A stretch of DNA of 64,000 nucleotides from Xanthomonas maliensis (GTDB lineage Bacteria; Pseudomonadota; Gammaproteobacteria; Xanthomonadales; Xanthomonadaceae): contig NZ_NSET01000051.1 of assembly GCF_009192945.1 (NCBI RefSeq), forward strand, positions 1-64,000, written 5' to 3'. The translations under genes were made by a program, and so were the position numbers. The notes below the pieces were generated by a model. That model was not told where the DNA came from. It saw nothing but the letters and a program-made list of their open reading frames with translations, and made no database searches. The number at the start of each line of letters is the position of its first letter. Position 1 is the first letter of the stretch. Below, piece by piece: positions 1-10,065 of the stretch.

Positions 1-232
1 CGTAGTGGCGGGTCGGGGATTCGTATTCGACGTGTGCGGTCGAGATCGTGATGCCGCGCGCCTTCTCTTCCGGCGCCGCGTCGATCGCGTCGTAGGCCTT
101 GAACTCGCCACCAAAGCGCTCGGCGCCGATCTTGGTCAGCGCAGCGGTCAGCGTGGTCTTGCCATGGTCAACGTGGCCAATGGTGCCGACGTTCACGTGC
201 GGCTTGGTGCGCTCGAATTTAGCTTTTGCCAT
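1..232 (-). CDS. tuf: Elongation factor Tu, N-terminal part (cut by window edge)
   Basis: GTPase that delivers aminoacyl-tRNA to the ribosomal A site. Only the first 77 codons are inside the window. They read [20 protein letters not shown] and continue into the P-loop GHVDHGKTT and the switch I/effector region ending in RGITIST, all diagnostic of EF-Tu. The ATG lies 46 bases downstream of the 3' end of tRNA-Thr, and three tRNA genes precede it, which is the tRNA-tufB arrangement of gammaproteobacteria. It is probably cotranscribed with them. Which of two tuf copies this is cannot be told from the fragment. Confidence 0.97.
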
Positions 233-277
233 GGGTGCAAGTTCTCGGTAATCGTTTGAAGTGAAGACGATTGAGTA

Positions 278-353
278 TGGTGCTCACGAAAGGAATCGAA
301 CCTTCGACCTCCTCCTTACCAAGGAGGTGCTCTACCGACTGAGCTACGTGAGC
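278..353 (-). tRNA. tRNA-Thr (anticodon GGT)
   Basis: A 76-base cloverleaf read on the minus strand, with acceptor stem GCTCACG/CGTGAGC, discriminator A and an encoded CCA end. The anticodon stem is CCTCC/GGAGG around the loop TTGGTAA, giving anticodon GGT for ACC/ACT threonine codons. The T arm contains GGTTCGATTCC. It is the last tRNA before tuf and is probably processed from a common tRNA-tuf transcript. Confidence 0.97.
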
Positions 354-386
354 GAGTTGCGCATTATGCCATGCATTTGCGTTCAA

Positions 387-460
387 TGGAGCGGGAGACG
401 GGAATCGAACCCGCACCATCAGCTTGGAAGGCTGAGGTTCTACCGTTGAACTACTCCCGC
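387..460 (-). tRNA. tRNA-Gly (anticodon TCC)
   Basis: A 74-base cloverleaf with acceptor stem GCGGGAG/CTCCCGC and an encoded CCA. The anticodon stem is TCAGC/GCTGA with loop CTTCCAA, so the anticodon is TCC (GGA/GGG glycine codons). The T arm is GCGGGTTCGATTCCCGT. It lies between tRNA-Tyr and tRNA-Thr, 33 bases upstream of tRNA-Thr. Confidence 0.97.
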
Positions 461-489
461 GCCGGGAACCGCATGCCACAACATGAAAC

Positions 490-575
490 TGGTGGAGGGA
501 GGTGGATTCGAACCACCGAAGGCGTAAGCCAGCAGATTTACAGTCTGCCCCCGTTGGCCGCTTGGGTATCCCTCC
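490..575 (-). tRNA. tRNA-Tyr (anticodon GTA)
   Basis: An 86-base class II tRNA with a long variable arm. The acceptor stem is GGAGGGA/TCCCTCC with an encoded CCA. The anticodon stem is GCAGA/TCTGC with loop CTGTAAA, giving anticodon GTA. It is the first gene of the tRNA-Tyr/tRNA-Gly/tRNA-Thr/tuf run and follows a good sigma-70 promoter. Confidence 0.97.
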
Positions 576-637
576 AGCTTTTACTACCGCCCCGAGGCGC
601 CAGAGAGCGCTTTCGGTTCGGGGTGAAGCAGCCCGTT

Positions 638-666
638 ATTTTGTTGGTGAACGCAGATGGTGTCAA
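638..666 (-). promoter_or_regulatory. Predicted sigma-70 promoter of the tRNA-tuf operon
   Basis: On the minus strand a perfect TTGACA -35 hexamer (666-661) is followed by a 17-base spacer and a CAAAAT -10 (643-638, 4 of 6 consensus). The -10 runs straight into a GC-rich ACGGGC discriminator, as is typical of stringently controlled stable-RNA promoters. It sits about 60 bases upstream of tRNA-Tyr. This is motif recognition only; no transcript start is known here. Confidence 0.6.
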
Positions 667-729
667 CAAAAATTTTCATCTGCGTGCACGGATGAATACG
701 CGGACCAACACGCGCGCCGCCGGGGACGA

Positions 730-1821
730 TCACACGTTGAAGCGGAAGTGCAGCACGTCGCCTTCCTTGACACGGTACTCCTTGCCTTCCAACCGCAGTC
801 GACCAGCATCGCGTGCGCCAGCTTCACCGCGGTATTTGATGAAATCGTCGAAGGCGATGGTCTCGGCGCGAATGAATCCCTTCTCGAAGTCGGTATGAAT
901 GACCGCCGCCGCCTGCGGCGCGGTGGATCCAGCCTTGACCGTCCACGCCCGCACTTCCTTGACGCCTGCGGTGAAGTAGGTCTGCAGGCCGAGCAAGGCA
1001 TAGGCCGCGCGGATCACCCGATTCAGACCCGGCTCCTCCAGCCCCAGATCGGATAGGAAGGTATCGCGATCGGCATCGTCGAGCTGCGACAGCTCTTCCT
1101 CGATTGCAGCCGACACCGGCACTACTTCGGCGCCCTCGGCGGCGGCGCGCGCGCGCACCGCATCCAGATGCGGATTGCCCTCGAAGCCATCCTCGAGCAC
1201 GTTGGCGATGTACATCACCGGCTTGAGGGTCAGCAGGAACAGGTCACGCACCAGCGCCTTCTCTTCCTCGTCCAGGCCGGCAGCACGTCCCGGCTTGCCG
1301 TCGGCCAACGCTGCCTGCAACTTGGCCAGCACCGGCTTGCGCGCGGCTGCATCCTTGTCGCCCCCCTTGGCGCTGCGCTCGGCGCGATTGAGCGCCTTCT
1401 CCACGCTATCCAGGTCGGCCAGCGCCAACTCGGTATCGATGGTATCGATATCGGAAATCGGGTCGACCTTGTTGTTCACATGGATGATGTCGCCGTGCTC
1501 GAAGCAGCGCACCACGTGGGTGATGGCATCCACTTCACGGATATGCGCCAGGAACTTGTTGCCCAGGCCTTCGCCGCTGGCCGCGCCAGCGACCAATCCG
1601 GCGATATCGACGAACTCGACCGCGGTGGGGATCAGCTTCTGCGGCTTGACGATTTCCGCCAACTGATTGAGCCGCGGGTCCGGCACCGGCACCACGCCCA
1701 CGTTGGGCTCGATGGTGCAGAACGGGAAGTTCGCCGCCGCGATACCGGCCTTGGTCAGCGCATTGAACAGAGTCGACTTGCCGACATTGGGCAGGCCAAC
1801 GATGCCGCATTTGATACCCAT
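730..1821 (-). CDS. ychF: Redox-regulated ATPase YchF (OLA1 subfamily of Obg GTPases)
   Basis: A 363-residue protein that opens with [20 protein letters not shown], the family P-loop. The switch and Walker B regions follow ([13 protein letters not shown], the DxxG segment). The C-terminal half carries the TGS-like domain ending DVLHFRFNV, exactly as in the family, and the length is normal. YchF binds ATP rather than GTP, associates with ribosomes and has been linked to oxidative-stress tolerance in E. coli. It lies downstream of pth on the same strand, the usual pth-ychF pair, with a 73-base gap that holds a repeat-like sequence. Confidence 0.97.
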   Translation of the reverse strand: MGIKCGIVGLPNVGKSTLFNALTKAGIAAANFPFCTIEPNVGVVPVPDPRLNQLAEIVKPQKLIPTAVEFVDIAGLVAGAASGEGLGNKFLAHIREVDAITHVVRCFEHGDIIHVNNKVDPISDIDTIDTELALADLDSVEKALNRAERSAKGGDKDAAARKPVLAKLQAALADGKPGRAAGLDEEEKALVRDLFLLTLKPVMYIANVLEDGFEGNPHLDAVRARAAAEGAEVVPVSAAIEEELSQLDDADRDTFLSDLGLEEPGLNRVIRAAYALLGLQTYFTAGVKEVRAWTVKAGSTAPQAAAVIHTDFEKGFIRAETIAFDDFIKYRGEAGARDAGRLRLEGKEYRVKEGDVLHFRFNV

Positions 1822-1834
1822 GAGTCATGTCCGG

Positions 1835-1905
1835 GATGTGGGATTCGGGATTGAAGATTCGCCGCCCACTGGGCTGGAAATCCGCAATCCCCAATCATGC
1901 GTCCC
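1835..1905. repeat. Degenerate GGGATT(C/G)-type intergenic repeat
   Basis: The pth-ychF gap contains GGGATTCGGGATTGAAGATTC followed about 25 bases later by GGAAATCCGCAATCCCCAATC, so GGGATT-type units face their imperfect reverse complement. Runs of GGGATT/GGGAAT units are common between Xanthomonas genes; I know this from general familiarity and have not searched. No coding function is visible. A related run of GGCGATT/GGATTGGCG units lies at 59655-59690. Confidence 0.4.
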
Positions 1906-2479
1906 TGGTCGTATGCAGGCGCTTCATCGCCTCGTTAAAGTTGCCGGCCATGGCCAGCGGGAGCACGTCGATGGCCGCATCCACCGCTATTGCGATCGCC
2001 GCATCGTCCTCGCGCCCTGCCCGTCCCAGCACCCAGGGCACCACACGGTCCTTGTGACCAGGATGGCCGATACCGACGCGCAGGCGATGGAATTTACCGT
2101 GACCAAGCAACCGAATGGTGTCGCGCAGCCCGTTCTGGCCACCGTGCCCGCCGTCGAACTTCAGCCGCGCCACACCAGGCGCCAGGTCCAGTTCGTCATG
2201 CGCAACCAGTAATTGCTCCGGCTCGATCTTCCAGAACCGCAAGGCAGCGGTGATCGACTTGCCACTGAGATTCATGAAGGTGGCCGGCTTGAGCAGCCAG
2301 GCGGTCTCGCCGGCGATCTCGACCTTGGCGGTCTCGCCGAACAGCTTGCTCTCCAGGTTCCAGCGGGCGCCGCCACGCTCGGCGAGCGCATCGACGAAGC
2401 GAAACCCGGCGTTGTGCCGGGTTTGCGCATGTTCGGGACCGGGGTTGCCCAGCCCGACGATCAGACGGAGTGCAGCCAT
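1895..2479 (-). CDS. pth: Peptidyl-tRNA hydrolase
   Basis: Recycles peptidyl-tRNAs released during abortive translation by cleaving the ester bond. The 194-residue product has the Pth signature RLIVGLGNPGPEHAQTRHNAG, with catalytic His22 (His20 in E. coli). It also has the NLSGKS segment, the VAHDELDL motif with the family's conserved Asp, and the GGHGGQNGLRD loop that binds the tRNA end. Its neighbours rplY upstream and ychF downstream are the standard bacterial order. The ATG is the first possible in a frame that starts cleanly. Confidence 0.97.
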   Translation of the reverse strand: MAALRLIVGLGNPGPEHAQTRHNAGFRFVDALAERGGARWNLESKLFGETAKVEIAGETAWLLKPATFMNLSGKSITAALRFWKIEPEQLLVAHDELDLAPGVARLKFDGGHGGQNGLRDTIRLLGHGKFHRLRVGIGHPGHKDRVVPWVLGRAGREDDAAIAIAVDAAIDVLPLAMAGNFNEAMKRLHTTRDA

Positions 2480-2530
2480 GCCATCGAGGCAGCCGACCCC
2501 ACGCCTGTGGGCGCAAGGTCGAACCGCTTC

Positions 2531-3157
2531 TTACTTGGCGTCGCCTTCGTCGGCGGCCGGCTCGTCTTCGGCTTCGACACGGCCGTGCTTGGCGATGACC
2601 ACCGCCACGTCGTGCTCCTTGCCCAGCTTCAACTCGGGGATCTCCACGCCGGCCGGCAGCTTCAGGTCGGACAAGTGGATCACGGTGCCGACTTCCAGCT
2701 TGCCCAGGTCGACTTCGATGAACTCCGGCAGATCCTTCGGCAGGCAGACCACCTGGACTTCGTTGAGCTCATGGGTGACCACCACGTCGGCAGCCTTGCC
2801 GGCCGGGGACGTCGCTTCGTTGACGAAGTGCAGCGGCACGGCAGCGCTGAGCTGCTCGTTGGCGCTGACGCGCTGGAAGTCGATGTGCATGATCAGCTGC
2901 TTGTACGGGTGACGCTGCATGTCACGCAGCAGCACCTGCTGCACGTGGCCGTCGAGGTTCAGGTCGAGGATCGACGAGTAGAACCACTCGTTCTGCTGCG
3001 CCAGCCAGATCTGCTCGTGATTGAGCTGGATGCTGACAGGATCGATACCGCCACCGTAGACGATGGCCGGAATGACGCCGGCATGACGCAGGCGGCGGCT
3101 CGCACCCTTCCCCTCGTCTGCACGGCGCTCGACCTTGATTTCGTGAGTCTTTGCCAT
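2531..3157 (-). CDS. rplY: 50S ribosomal protein L25 (CTC-type long form)
   Basis: Binds 5S rRNA in the central protuberance of the large subunit. At 208 residues this is the long CTC form, with an N-terminal L25 domain (roughly residues 1-95, containing GKGASRRLRHAGVIPAIVYGG) and the beta-rich C-terminal domain that short enterobacterial L25 lacks. The tail is acidic (EDEPAADEGDAK). It follows prs on the same strand after a 106-base gap packed with inverted repeats, which may act on expression of one or both genes. Confidence 0.96.
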   Translation of the reverse strand: MAKTHEIKVERRADEGKGASRRLRHAGVIPAIVYGGGIDPVSIQLNHEQIWLAQQNEWFYSSILDLNLDGHVQQVLLRDMQRHPYKQLIMHIDFQRVSANEQLSAAVPLHFVNEATSPAGKAADVVVTHELNEVQVVCLPKDLPEFIEVDLGKLEVGTVIHLSDLKLPAGVEIPELKLGKEHDVAVVIAKHGRVEAEDEPAADEGDAK

Positions 3158-3181
3158 TGGATGAACTACCTAGTTGAGAAT

Positions 3182-3254
3182 GCCACCTCACGGTGGCGAA
3201 GCGTCTCACCCGCGACCAGGCGAGACGGATTGGCGGTGCCCGCGATGGGCACCG
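3182..3254 (-). promoter_or_regulatory. Three successive hairpins between prs and rplY
   Basis: The 106-base prs-rplY gap holds three inverted repeats. These are GCCACC/GGTGGC with a 4-base loop (3182-3197), CGTCTC/GAGACG with extra inner CC/GG pairing (3202-3227), and CGGTGCCC/GGGCACCG with a 5-base loop (3234-3254). The last begins 10 bases after the prs stop and could terminate or stabilise the prs end. The first two lie in the would-be rplY leader. No T-run follows any of them, so attenuation or processing is as plausible as termination. Confidence 0.5.
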
Positions 3255-3263
3255 TGTACGCTG

Positions 3264-4223
3264 TCAGTCGACGTAGAGCGAGCTGACCGATTCGCCGAAG
3301 GCAATCCGACGGATGGTCTCGGCGAGCAGCTCGGCCACGCTCAACTGACGAATCTTCGGGCAGACACGCGCCGCTGCAGCGAGCGGAATCGTGTCGGTCA
3401 CCACCAGCTCGTCGAGCTGGGAATTGTTGATGTTGTCCACAGCGGGACCCGACAGCACCGGGTGGGTGATATAGGCAACCACCTTCAAGGCACCGCGCTG
3501 CTTGAGGGCGGCGGCGGCGGCGCACAGGGTGCCAGCGGTGTCGACCAGATCGTCCACCAGCACGCAGGTCTTGCCCTGCACATCGCCGATGATGTTCATC
3601 ACCGTGGCGACGTTGGCGCGCGGGCGGCGCTTGTCGATGATGGCCAAGTCGGCATCGTCCAAGCGCTTGGCGACGGCGCGCGCACGCACCACGCCACCGA
3701 CGTCCGGCGACACCACGATCAGATTGTCGGTGCCGTAGGCGCGCCAGATGTCGGCCAGCAACAGCGGCGAGGCGTAGACATTGTCGACCGGCACATCGAA
3801 GAACCCCTGGATCTGGTCGGCGTGCAGGTCCACGGTCAGCACGCGGTCGGCGCCGATGGCACTGATCATCTTGGCGGCGACCTTGGCGGTGATCGGCACG
3901 CGCGAGGAGCGCATGCGACGATCCTGCCGCGAATAGCCGAAGTACGGCATCACCGCGGTGACGGTGGCGGCGCTGGCGCGCTTGAGCGCATCGACCAACA
4001 CCAGCAGCTCCATCAGATTCTCGGCGCTCGGCGCACAGGTCGGCTGCACCACGAAGACTTCCTGTCGACGCACGCTCTCTTCGATCTCGACCTGGACTTC
4101 GCCGTCGGAGAAGCTGGACACCAGCGCCTTGCCCATGCGCACGCCCAGCTCCTTGCAGATGCTCAGGGCAAGCGGCTTGTTGGCATTGCCGGAGAACACC
4201 AGCAGGTTACGTTGGTCTTGCAT
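3264..4223 (-). CDS. prs: Ribose-phosphate pyrophosphokinase (PRPP synthase)
   Basis: Makes PRPP from ribose-5-phosphate and ATP, the precursor for nucleotides, His, Trp and NAD. The 319-residue length is typical. Visible motifs are the flexible-loop YSRQDRR, the divalent-cation site [15 protein letters not shown], and the ribose-5-phosphate loop [12 protein letters not shown]. The gene lies between tRNA-Gln/ispE upstream and rplY downstream, an arrangement shared by many gammaproteobacteria. Confidence 0.98.
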   Translation of the reverse strand: MQDQRNLLVFSGNANKPLALSICKELGVRMGKALVSSFSDGEVQVEIEESVRRQEVFVVQPTCAPSAENLMELLVLVDALKRASAATVTAVMPYFGYSRQDRRMRSSRVPITAKVAAKMISAIGADRVLTVDLHADQIQGFFDVPVDNVYASPLLLADIWRAYGTDNLIVVSPDVGGVVRARAVAKRLDDADLAIIDKRRPRANVATVMNIIGDVQGKTCVLVDDLVDTAGTLCAAAAALKQRGALKVVAYITHPVLSGPAVDNINNSQLDELVVTDTIPLAAAARVCPKIRQLSVAELLAETIRRIAFGESVSSLYVD

Positions 4224-4347
4224 GGGATCTCTCGGGCGGCGGCGAAGAGCGTGCGGGCGTTGGTGGAGCGGGAGAACCGACCTAATGCCGGACTCTTTCT
4301 TGAATCCCGCACATGGATGTGCGGGCTTTGCAGAGGGATCTGCATAT

Positions 4348-4424
4348 TGGCAGGGGCGGTAGGATTCGAACCTACGAATGCCAGGATCAAAACCTGGTGC
4401 CTTGGGCCTCTTGGCGACGCCCCT
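4348..4424 (-). tRNA. tRNA-Gln (anticodon TTG)
   Basis: A 77-base cloverleaf on the minus strand with acceptor AGGGGCG/CGCCCCT, discriminator G and encoded CCA. The anticodon stem is CCAGG/CCTGG with loop TTTTGAT, giving anticodon TTG. It starts only 3 bases after the ispE stop codon and precedes prs, so it is probably cut out of an ispE-prs transcript. Confidence 0.97.
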
Positions 4425-4427
4425 GCA

Positions 4428-5315
4428 TCAAACCTTCATCGCGTCCAGTGCGTCGAGCAGCGGCGAGTGCGGCGCACCCTCCACGACCCACGCCCGCAGA
4501 CCGTCGGGCAACTGCGCCAGCGCCTGCTCTGCAGCAGTGCGCGACGGCAGCTCCACGAAACAGCCGCTCCCCGACCCGGTCAAGCGTGGCGTTCCGATCC
4601 TGGACAGGGCCTGGAACGCGGCCTCGACGGCCGGTTCGCGGCTCCGCAGGACCGGCTCGAACGCATTGTCGAGCAGAGAACCGGAAGCGAAGTCCGCTAT
4701 TTTCGCGGGCGCAGCATCCCGCGTCAATTGCTCTGATCGGAACAGCACCGGGGTGGGCACGTGAACGCCCGGGTCGACCAGCAGATACGCGGCCGGCGAC
4801 AAGGCCACCGGCGTCAGGAGTTCCCCGACACCTTCGGCCCAGGCGTTGTGCCCGCGCACGAAGACCGGCACGTCCGCCCCCAGTCGCAATCCCAGCTCGG
4901 CCAGGACGTCGACCGGCAACGCCAGGCCCCACAAGGCATTGAGCGCGACCAGCACGGTCGCCGCGTCGGACGAGCCACCACCGAAACCGCCGCCGGCGGG
5001 AATCCGTTTGTCCACCCGGATGTCGACCCCGGCCGCCGTGCCGGTGACTGATTGCAGCAGCCGCGCAGCGCGGATCAGCAGATCCGCATCTTCGGACACA
5101 CCTGGCAGACTCTCGCCGATCCGCTGAATGCGGCCGTCGGCGCGCAGCCGCAGGTGAACGGTGTCCCCCCAATCGAGAATCCGAAACACCGTCTGCAGCA
5201 GATGGTAGCCGTCGGCGCGGCGTCCCACGATCCGTAAAAACAGGTTGAGCTTGGCCGGGGCCGGCCAGGCCGACCAGACAGGATCCAGCGCCGGCATCAG
5301 GGCACGATCGTCCAT
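4428..5315 (-). CDS. ispE: 4-(cytidine 5'-diphospho)-2-C-methyl-D-erythritol kinase
   Basis: GHMP kinase of the non-mevalonate (MEP) isoprenoid pathway. It shows [12 protein letters not shown] near the N-terminus, which carries the catalytic Lys, and the ATP-binding GHMP motif [15 protein letters not shown]. The C-terminal [10 protein letters not shown] motif completes the family set. Two starts are possible: ATG at 5315 (295 residues, overlapping lolB by 19 bases) or ATG at 5297 (289 residues, in a TGATG junction with the lolB stop). The second is equally credible. Position between lolB and tRNA-Gln/prs is conserved in gammaproteobacteria. Confidence 0.94.
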   Translation of the reverse strand: MDDRALMPALDPVWSAWPAPAKLNLFLRIVGRRADGYHLLQTVFRILDWGDTVHLRLRADGRIQRIGESLPGVSEDADLLIRAARLLQSVTGTAAGVDIRVDKRIPAGGGFGGGSSDAATVLVALNALWGLALPVDVLAELGLRLGADVPVFVRGHNAWAEGVGELLTPVALSPAAYLLVDPGVHVPTPVLFRSEQLTRDAAPAKIADFASGSLLDNAFEPVLRSREPAVEAAFQALSRIGTPRLTGSGSGCFVELPSRTAAEQALAQLPDGLRAWVVEGAPHSPLLDALDAMKV

Positions 5316-5950
5316 TGATCGACCAGCAGGCGGACCTTGGCATCGTCCCGGTGCGCTTCGATCCGGCGCGGCAATGCCGGCTGTTCGGCGCTGGCCGGCG
5401 TCCATTCCAGGAACTCGATGGTCCAGCCGTCCTGCCGCACGGTGCGCGGCCGCCCCTGCGCATCCAGATCGACCTGCTCGGCACCGGCCTCGGCCACGCC
5501 GAGCGCACGCACCCAGTCGGGCATCTGGTTGACCGGAATGGTCCAACCGGTGGCGTCGCGCAACACCTGCTCGGCGTCCTCTCCCGCCCGCGGGCCACCG
5601 TCCAGGCCCTCCAGGCGACCGCTGCCGCTGACGCGATCGCCGGTCAGCACCCAGCTCTGCCGCGTCACCGGCGCGCTCAGCTGCACCCGGTAGCGCGGCC
5701 CGTCCTGCTGCCAATCCAGGCGCCCGCTCCCACCATCCCGCCCCTTGCTGATCGCCACCCGGCCCTGGAACGACCAGGCCGGATGGGCCAGCAACCACGC
5801 CTGGCGCGCACGCTCGGCCTGCTGTGCCGCCGCGTCGACCGGGCCGACGACGACCGGCGCAGCACTGCCTCGCCCGCGCGGCACGCTGACGCAGCCGGCC
5901 AGCGTGGCCAGCAGCGAGGCCGCCAGCGCCCATCGGCCAACCGCGGCCAT
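5297..5950 (-). CDS. lolB: Outer-membrane lipoprotein receptor LolB
   Basis: Accepts lipoproteins from LolA and inserts them into the outer membrane. The 217-residue product starts with a signal peptide ending in the lipobox LATLAGC, so it is itself lipid-anchored. The body has LolB features: [31 protein letters not shown] and the [16 protein letters not shown] segment. ATG 5950 makes a TGATG junction with the upstream TPR gene; GTG 5953 is an alternative. Translational coupling to the TPR gene and ispE is likely. Confidence 0.93.
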   Translation of the reverse strand: MAAVGRWALAASLLATLAGCVSVPRGRGSAAPVVVGPVDAAAQQAERARQAWLLAHPAWSFQGRVAISKGRDGGSGRLDWQQDGPRYRVQLSAPVTRQSWVLTGDRVSGSGRLEGLDGGPRAGEDAEQVLRDATGWTIPVNQMPDWVRALGVAEAGAEQVDLDAQGRPRTVRQDGWTIEFLEWTPASAEQPALPRRIEAHRDDAKVRLLVDQWTIVP

Positions 5951-7638
5951 CACAGCCCGAACTTCTCGGTTGCGCGCTGCAATGCACGATTGTCCGGCTC
6001 CAGCCGGCGCGCCTCATCGAAATAACGCCGCGCCTCGTCCTGCTTGCCACTGACCCACAGCACCTCGCCGATGTGGGCGGCGATCTCCGGATCCTTGACC
6101 AGCGCCCAGGCCCGGCGCAGCTGCACCAGGGCCTCCTTGGTACGCCCCAGCCGATACAACACCCAGCCATAGCTGTCGACGATGGCGGCATTGTCCGGCT
6201 CGGCGGTGCGTGCGCGATCGATCAGCGCCAGCGCCTCCTTGTAGCGCGTGGTGCGATCGGCCAGGGTGTAGCCGAGCGCGTTCAGCGCAGCGATATTCTC
6301 CGGCTCGGCAACCAGGATCTTGCGCAGGTCGGCCTCGGCGCGGGCGACATCATCGCGCCGCTCCCAGGCCAGTCCGCGCGCATACAGCAGTGCGCCATCG
6401 TCGGGATACGCCGCCAATCCGCGCGCAAAGGCATCCAACTCGCCGGCATCGTCGCCGGCTCGCTGCTGCAGCTCCGCCTCCAGCACATACGCGTCGCGGC
6501 GGGCATCGTCGTCGGCCGTGGCGTCGCCCTCGAGTGCCCGCACCTCGTTCAGGGCTTCGTTCTTGCGGCCCACTTCGAACAGCGCACTGGCCGCCCGCAG
6601 GCGCGCCTCGCTGAGCTGCGGACCGCCCGGCACGCCGCGGTACCACTCCACCGCCTCGTCGTAGCGCTTGAGGAATTCGGCGATCTTGCCCAGCAGCAGG
6701 CGACGGTCCGGATCCGGCTTGGTAGCAGTGCCCTTCAGCTCGCTGTACAGCGCAGCCAGGGCGGTACTGTCTTTTTCCTTGGCCAGCATCGAGGCGCGCA
6801 AACCATAGGTCTGGGTGTCCTGCGGACCGGTGGCGAGCACCCGCGCGGCCGCTTCGGTCTGGCCCATGGCGTCATAGGCGAACGCCAGTGCACCGCGCAG
6901 CTCCGAGTCCCTGACCGCCTGTGGCTCGATGGCCTTCAGCAACGCCAGCGCCTCGTCGACCTTGCCTTCCTGCTGCAGCTGGGTGGCATGCAACAGTGCG
7001 ACCCGCGGCTCTTCGGGGAAGCGCCGCACCACCTCATCGACGATACGCTTGGCCAGCGCCGGGCGCTCCATGCGCAGAGCAAGCCGGCCGAATTCCTGCC
7101 ATGCCTCGAGCTGGTTGGGGATCGCACCGGCCTTGACCAGGTCCTCCAGCACATCGGCCGACGCATCCGGCTCGCGCCCGCCATTGGCCAGGGCGATCAG
7201 CGCAAAGCGCCAGCCGCGTGGGTCGGGCTCCTTCAACAAGCCCAGCAAGTCACGGCGCGCGGTGCGCAGATCGTTCCGGCGCAGCGCCAGTGAAGCCTCG
7301 GTGCTGCGCATGGCCAGTGAGGTCGGCGCACGCGCACGCCACAACGCCAGCGCCTCGACGGCACGGGCGTCGTCGTTGGCCAGCATGGCGATACGGGCGG
7401 CACGCTCGGCCAGACCGGCATCGCCGGCTTCGGCCTTGGCGGCGTCCAGGTAGGCGCGCGCGGCATCGTCCAACTGGCCGGCCTGCAGCGCGAACTCACC
7501 TGCCAACACCGGCTCCAACGAGCTGCCGCCGGCACTTCCGGACGGTGCGGCGGGCGCGGCCTTCTTCGGTGCGGCAGGGGCGCCGGTGGAGACTACAGCC
7601 AGCAAAAGAACACTCAGGATGCGAATCGATACAGGCAT
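5950..7638 (-). CDS. Exported tetratricopeptide-repeat protein
   Basis: A 562-residue protein with an N-terminal signal peptide ([22 protein letters not shown]), an Ala/Pro/Gly linker, and then TPR-like helical pairs throughout. The clearest lie in the last 170 residues, with signatures such as [31 protein letters not shown] and [17 protein letters not shown]. TPRs act as protein-binding scaffolds, and periplasmic or outer-membrane placement is likely. Genes of this type often sit just upstream of lolB and may work with lipoprotein or envelope assembly, but that is inference. ATG 7638 was preferred to an upstream TTG at 7647. It is divergent from hemA, only about 65 bases away. Confidence 0.85.
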   Translation of the reverse strand: MPVSIRILSVLLLAVVSTGAPAAPKKAAPAAPSGSAGGSSLEPVLAGEFALQAGQLDDAARAYLDAAKAEAGDAGLAERAARIAMLANDDARAVEALALWRARAPTSLAMRSTEASLALRRNDLRTARRDLLGLLKEPDPRGWRFALIALANGGREPDASADVLEDLVKAGAIPNQLEAWQEFGRLALRMERPALAKRIVDEVVRRFPEEPRVALLHATQLQQEGKVDEALALLKAIEPQAVRDSELRGALAFAYDAMGQTEAAARVLATGPQDTQTYGLRASMLAKEKDSTALAALYSELKGTATKPDPDRRLLLGKIAEFLKRYDEAVEWYRGVPGGPQLSEARLRAASALFEVGRKNEALNEVRALEGDATADDDARRDAYVLEAELQQRAGDDAGELDAFARGLAAYPDDGALLYARGLAWERRDDVARAEADLRKILVAEPENIAALNALGYTLADRTTRYKEALALIDRARTAEPDNAAIVDSYGWVLYRLGRTKEALVQLRRAWALVKDPEIAAHIGEVLWVSGKQDEARRYFDEARRLEPDNRALQRATEKFGL

Positions 7639-7703
7639 CGGGGGCAACCGGGCCGTAAAATGGGGCCCTGAATGGCCAGCAGCTTATCGCAAGCAACTGA
7701 ACA

Positions 7704-9002
7704 ATGACGTTGTGGGTGCTCGGACTCAACCACCAGACCGCCCCGGTCGACCTGCGCGAACGCGCGGCGTTCGCCGGGGAGGCGCTGCCGCGTGCGCTGG
7801 AGTCGCTGCGCGCGCTGCCGCAGGTGCGCGAAGCCGCCTTGCTGTCGACCTGCAACCGCACCGAGCTGTATGCGATGGCCGACGAGCCCCATAGCCTGGT
7901 GGCCTGGCTGGATGCCCATGCGCCGGGCCTCAGCGGACATCTGTACCGGCACCACGACGCCGACGCGGTACGCCATCTGTTCCGCGTAGCCACCGGACTG
8001 GATTCGATGGTGCTGGGCGAGCCGCAGATCCTCGGTCAGGTGAAGGACGCCTGGGCGGTGGCGCGCGCTCACGGCGCGCTGGGCAGCGGGCTGGATCGGC
8101 TGTTCCAGCAGACCTTCTCGGTGGCCAAGCGCGCAAGGACCGATACCCGCGTCGGCGCCAATCCGGTGTCCGTGGCGTCGACCGCGGTACGGCTGGCGCA
8201 GGATTCCTTCGCCCGTCTGAACGAATCCACGGTACTGCTGATCGGCGCTGGCGAGACCATCGAGCTGGCCGCCAAGCACTTGAGCGAAGGCCGCGTGCGG
8301 CGCCTGCTGATTGCCAATCGCACGCTGGCCAAGGCGCAGGCGTTGGCGAGCCAGCACGGCGGTTACGCCCTGCCATTGACGGATCTGGAGCGCCATCTGG
8401 CCGAGGCCGACGTGGTGTTCTCCGCCACCGCTGCGCCCGAGCCGGTGGTCACCCGCCTGCAGGTCGAACAGGCGCTGCGCGCGCGCAAACGCAAGCCGAT
8501 GTTGTTGTTCGACCTGGCGGTGCCGCGCGACATCGATGCGGCAGTGGCAAAGCTGAGCGATGCCTACCTGTACACCGTGGACGATCTGGAGCGCGCGGTC
8601 GAGGACAACCGGCGCAGCCGCCGCGAGGCCGCCGACCAGGCCGAAGCCATCATCGACCTGCAGGTGGCGCGCTACGTCGAGACCTTGCAGGCCACCGCGC
8701 GCCAGGCCCCGCTGAAGCGGCTGCGCGCCTTTGGCGACAGCACCCGCGACGAACTGCTGGCCAAGGCGCGCCAGCAGCTGGGCAACGGCAAGCCGGCCGA
8801 CGAGGTGCTCGAACAACTCGCGCACGCGCTGACCAACCGCCTGCTGCATCCGCCCACCGCCGCCTTGCGCGAAGCCGCGCTCAACAACGACCTGGACCTG
8901 ACCGCTGCAGCCGACCGGCTGTTCCCGGACCGGCCCGGTTACCAACATCCCCCTGTGAATACCCCGATCGTGAGGACCGATGACGCCGACCCTGCGCCGT
9001 AA
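7704..9002 (+). CDS. hemA: Glutamyl-tRNA reductase
   Basis: First committed step of tetrapyrrole synthesis: reduces glutamyl-tRNA(Glu) to glutamate-1-semialdehyde with NADPH. The 432-residue protein has the N-terminal catalytic domain with the nucleophile Cys50 in [12 protein letters not shown] and the substrate-binding [16 protein letters not shown] Rossmann domain ([17 protein letters not shown]) and the C-terminal dimerisation helices follow. It overlaps prfA by 23 bases, so the two are coupled. The hemA-prfA pair is conserved widely in gammaproteobacteria. Confidence 0.98.
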   Translation: MTLWVLGLNHQTAPVDLRERAAFAGEALPRALESLRALPQVREAALLSTCNRTELYAMADEPHSLVAWLDAHAPGLSGHLYRHHDADAVRHLFRVATGLDSMVLGEPQILGQVKDAWAVARAHGALGSGLDRLFQQTFSVAKRARTDTRVGANPVSVASTAVRLAQDSFARLNESTVLLIGAGETIELAAKHLSEGRVRRLLIANRTLAKAQALASQHGGYALPLTDLERHLAEADVVFSATAAPEPVVTRLQVEQALRARKRKPMLLFDLAVPRDIDAAVAKLSDAYLYTVDDLERAVEDNRRSRREAADQAEAIIDLQVARYVETLQATARQAPLKRLRAFGDSTRDELLAKARQQLGNGKPADEVLEQLAHALTNRLLHPPTAALREAALNNDLDLTAAADRLFPDRPGYQHPPVNTPIVRTDDADPAP

Positions 9003-10065
9003 GCTGGAAGCGCTGGCCGAGCGCCGCGAAGAACTGCAACACCTGTTGTCCGATCCTGACGTGGTCGGCAACAACGACCGCTTCCGCAGCTTGTCGCGCG
9101 AGCTGGCGCAGTTGGAGCCGGTGGCCGTTGCGCTGGAAGACGAAGCGCGCGCCAAGGCCGACCTGGCCGCCGCCGAAGCGATGCACGAAGATCCGGAGAT
9201 GCGTGAGCTGGCCGAGGAGGAGATCGCGCTGGCACAGGCGCGCCTGCAGGAACTGGAATCACAACTGGCGCTGCTGCTGGTACCGCGCGACCCGCGCGAT
9301 GATGGAAACCTGTTCCTGGAAGTGCGCGCCGGTACCGGTGGCGATGAGGCAGCGATCTTCGCCGGCGACCTGTTCCGGATGTATGCGCGTTACGCCGAGC
9401 GGCAGGGCTGGAAGGTCGAGATCGAATCCGACAGCCCCGGCGAGCACGGCGGCTACAAGGAAATCGTGGCGCGCGTGGTCGGTCGCGGCGCCTACTCCAG
9501 GCTCAAGTTCGAATCCGGCACCCATCGCGTGCAGCGGGTGCCGGCCACCGAATCGCAGGGACGCATCCATACCTCGGCCGCCACTGTGGCGATCATTCCC
9601 GAGGCCGATGAGGTCGAAGACATCGCGATCAACCCGGCAGACCTGAAGATCGACACCTTTCGTTCTTCCGGCGCCGGTGGCCAGCACGTCAACAAGACCG
9701 AGTCGGCGATCCGCATCACCCATGTGCCGTCCGGCGTGGTGGTGGAGTGCCAGACCGAGCGCAGCCAGCATGCCAATCGCGACAAGGCGATGAAGCGGCT
9801 GAAAGCGCAACTGCTGGACAGCGAGCGGCAACGCCAGGCGGCCGCCGAAGCGCAGACCCGCAAGTTGCAGGTTGGCAGCGGCGACCGCAGCCAACGCATC
9901 CGCACCTACAACTTTCCGCAGGGCCGCATCACCGACCATCGGGTCGAGGGACTGACCCTGTACGACCTGCCGAACATCATCGAAGGCGATCTTGACGACC
10001 TGATCGGCCGCCTGGTGCACGAGCACCAGGCCGACGAACTGGCGCGTCTGAGCGAGAGCGCGTGA
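8980..10065 (+). CDS. prfA: Peptide chain release factor 1
   Basis: Recognises UAA and UAG and triggers peptide release. The 361-residue product carries the anticodon-mimicking PAT tripeptide (residues 188-190), diagnostic of RF1 over RF2. The GGQ motif is at 233-235 in [12 protein letters not shown]. Gln235 is the residue methylated by PrmC, whose gene is not next door as in E. coli but about 33 kb away at 42.4-43.3 kb. The stop codon overlaps the GTG start of the following OGT gene. Confidence 0.98.
   Translation: MTPTLRRKLEALAERREELQHLLSDPDVVGNNDRFRSLSRELAQLEPVAVALEDEARAKADLAAAEAMHEDPEMRELAEEEIALAQARLQELESQLALLLVPRDPRDDGNLFLEVRAGTGGDEAAIFAGDLFRMYARYAERQGWKVEIESDSPGEHGGYKEIVARVVGRGAYSRLKFESGTHRVQRVPATESQGRIHTSAATVAIIPEADEVEDIAINPADLKIDTFRSSGAGGQHVNKTESAIRITHVPSGVVVECQTERSQHANRDKAMKRLKAQLLDSERQRQAAAEAQTRKLQVGSGDRSQRIRTYNFPQGRITDHRVEGLTLYDLPNIIEGDLDDLIGRLVHEHQADELARLSESA

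Noticed and set aside
3174-4736. 520-codon plus-strand frame over prs and tRNA-Gln
   Set aside because: Runs through a tRNA gene and is rich in His/Arg/Gly typical of shadow frames.
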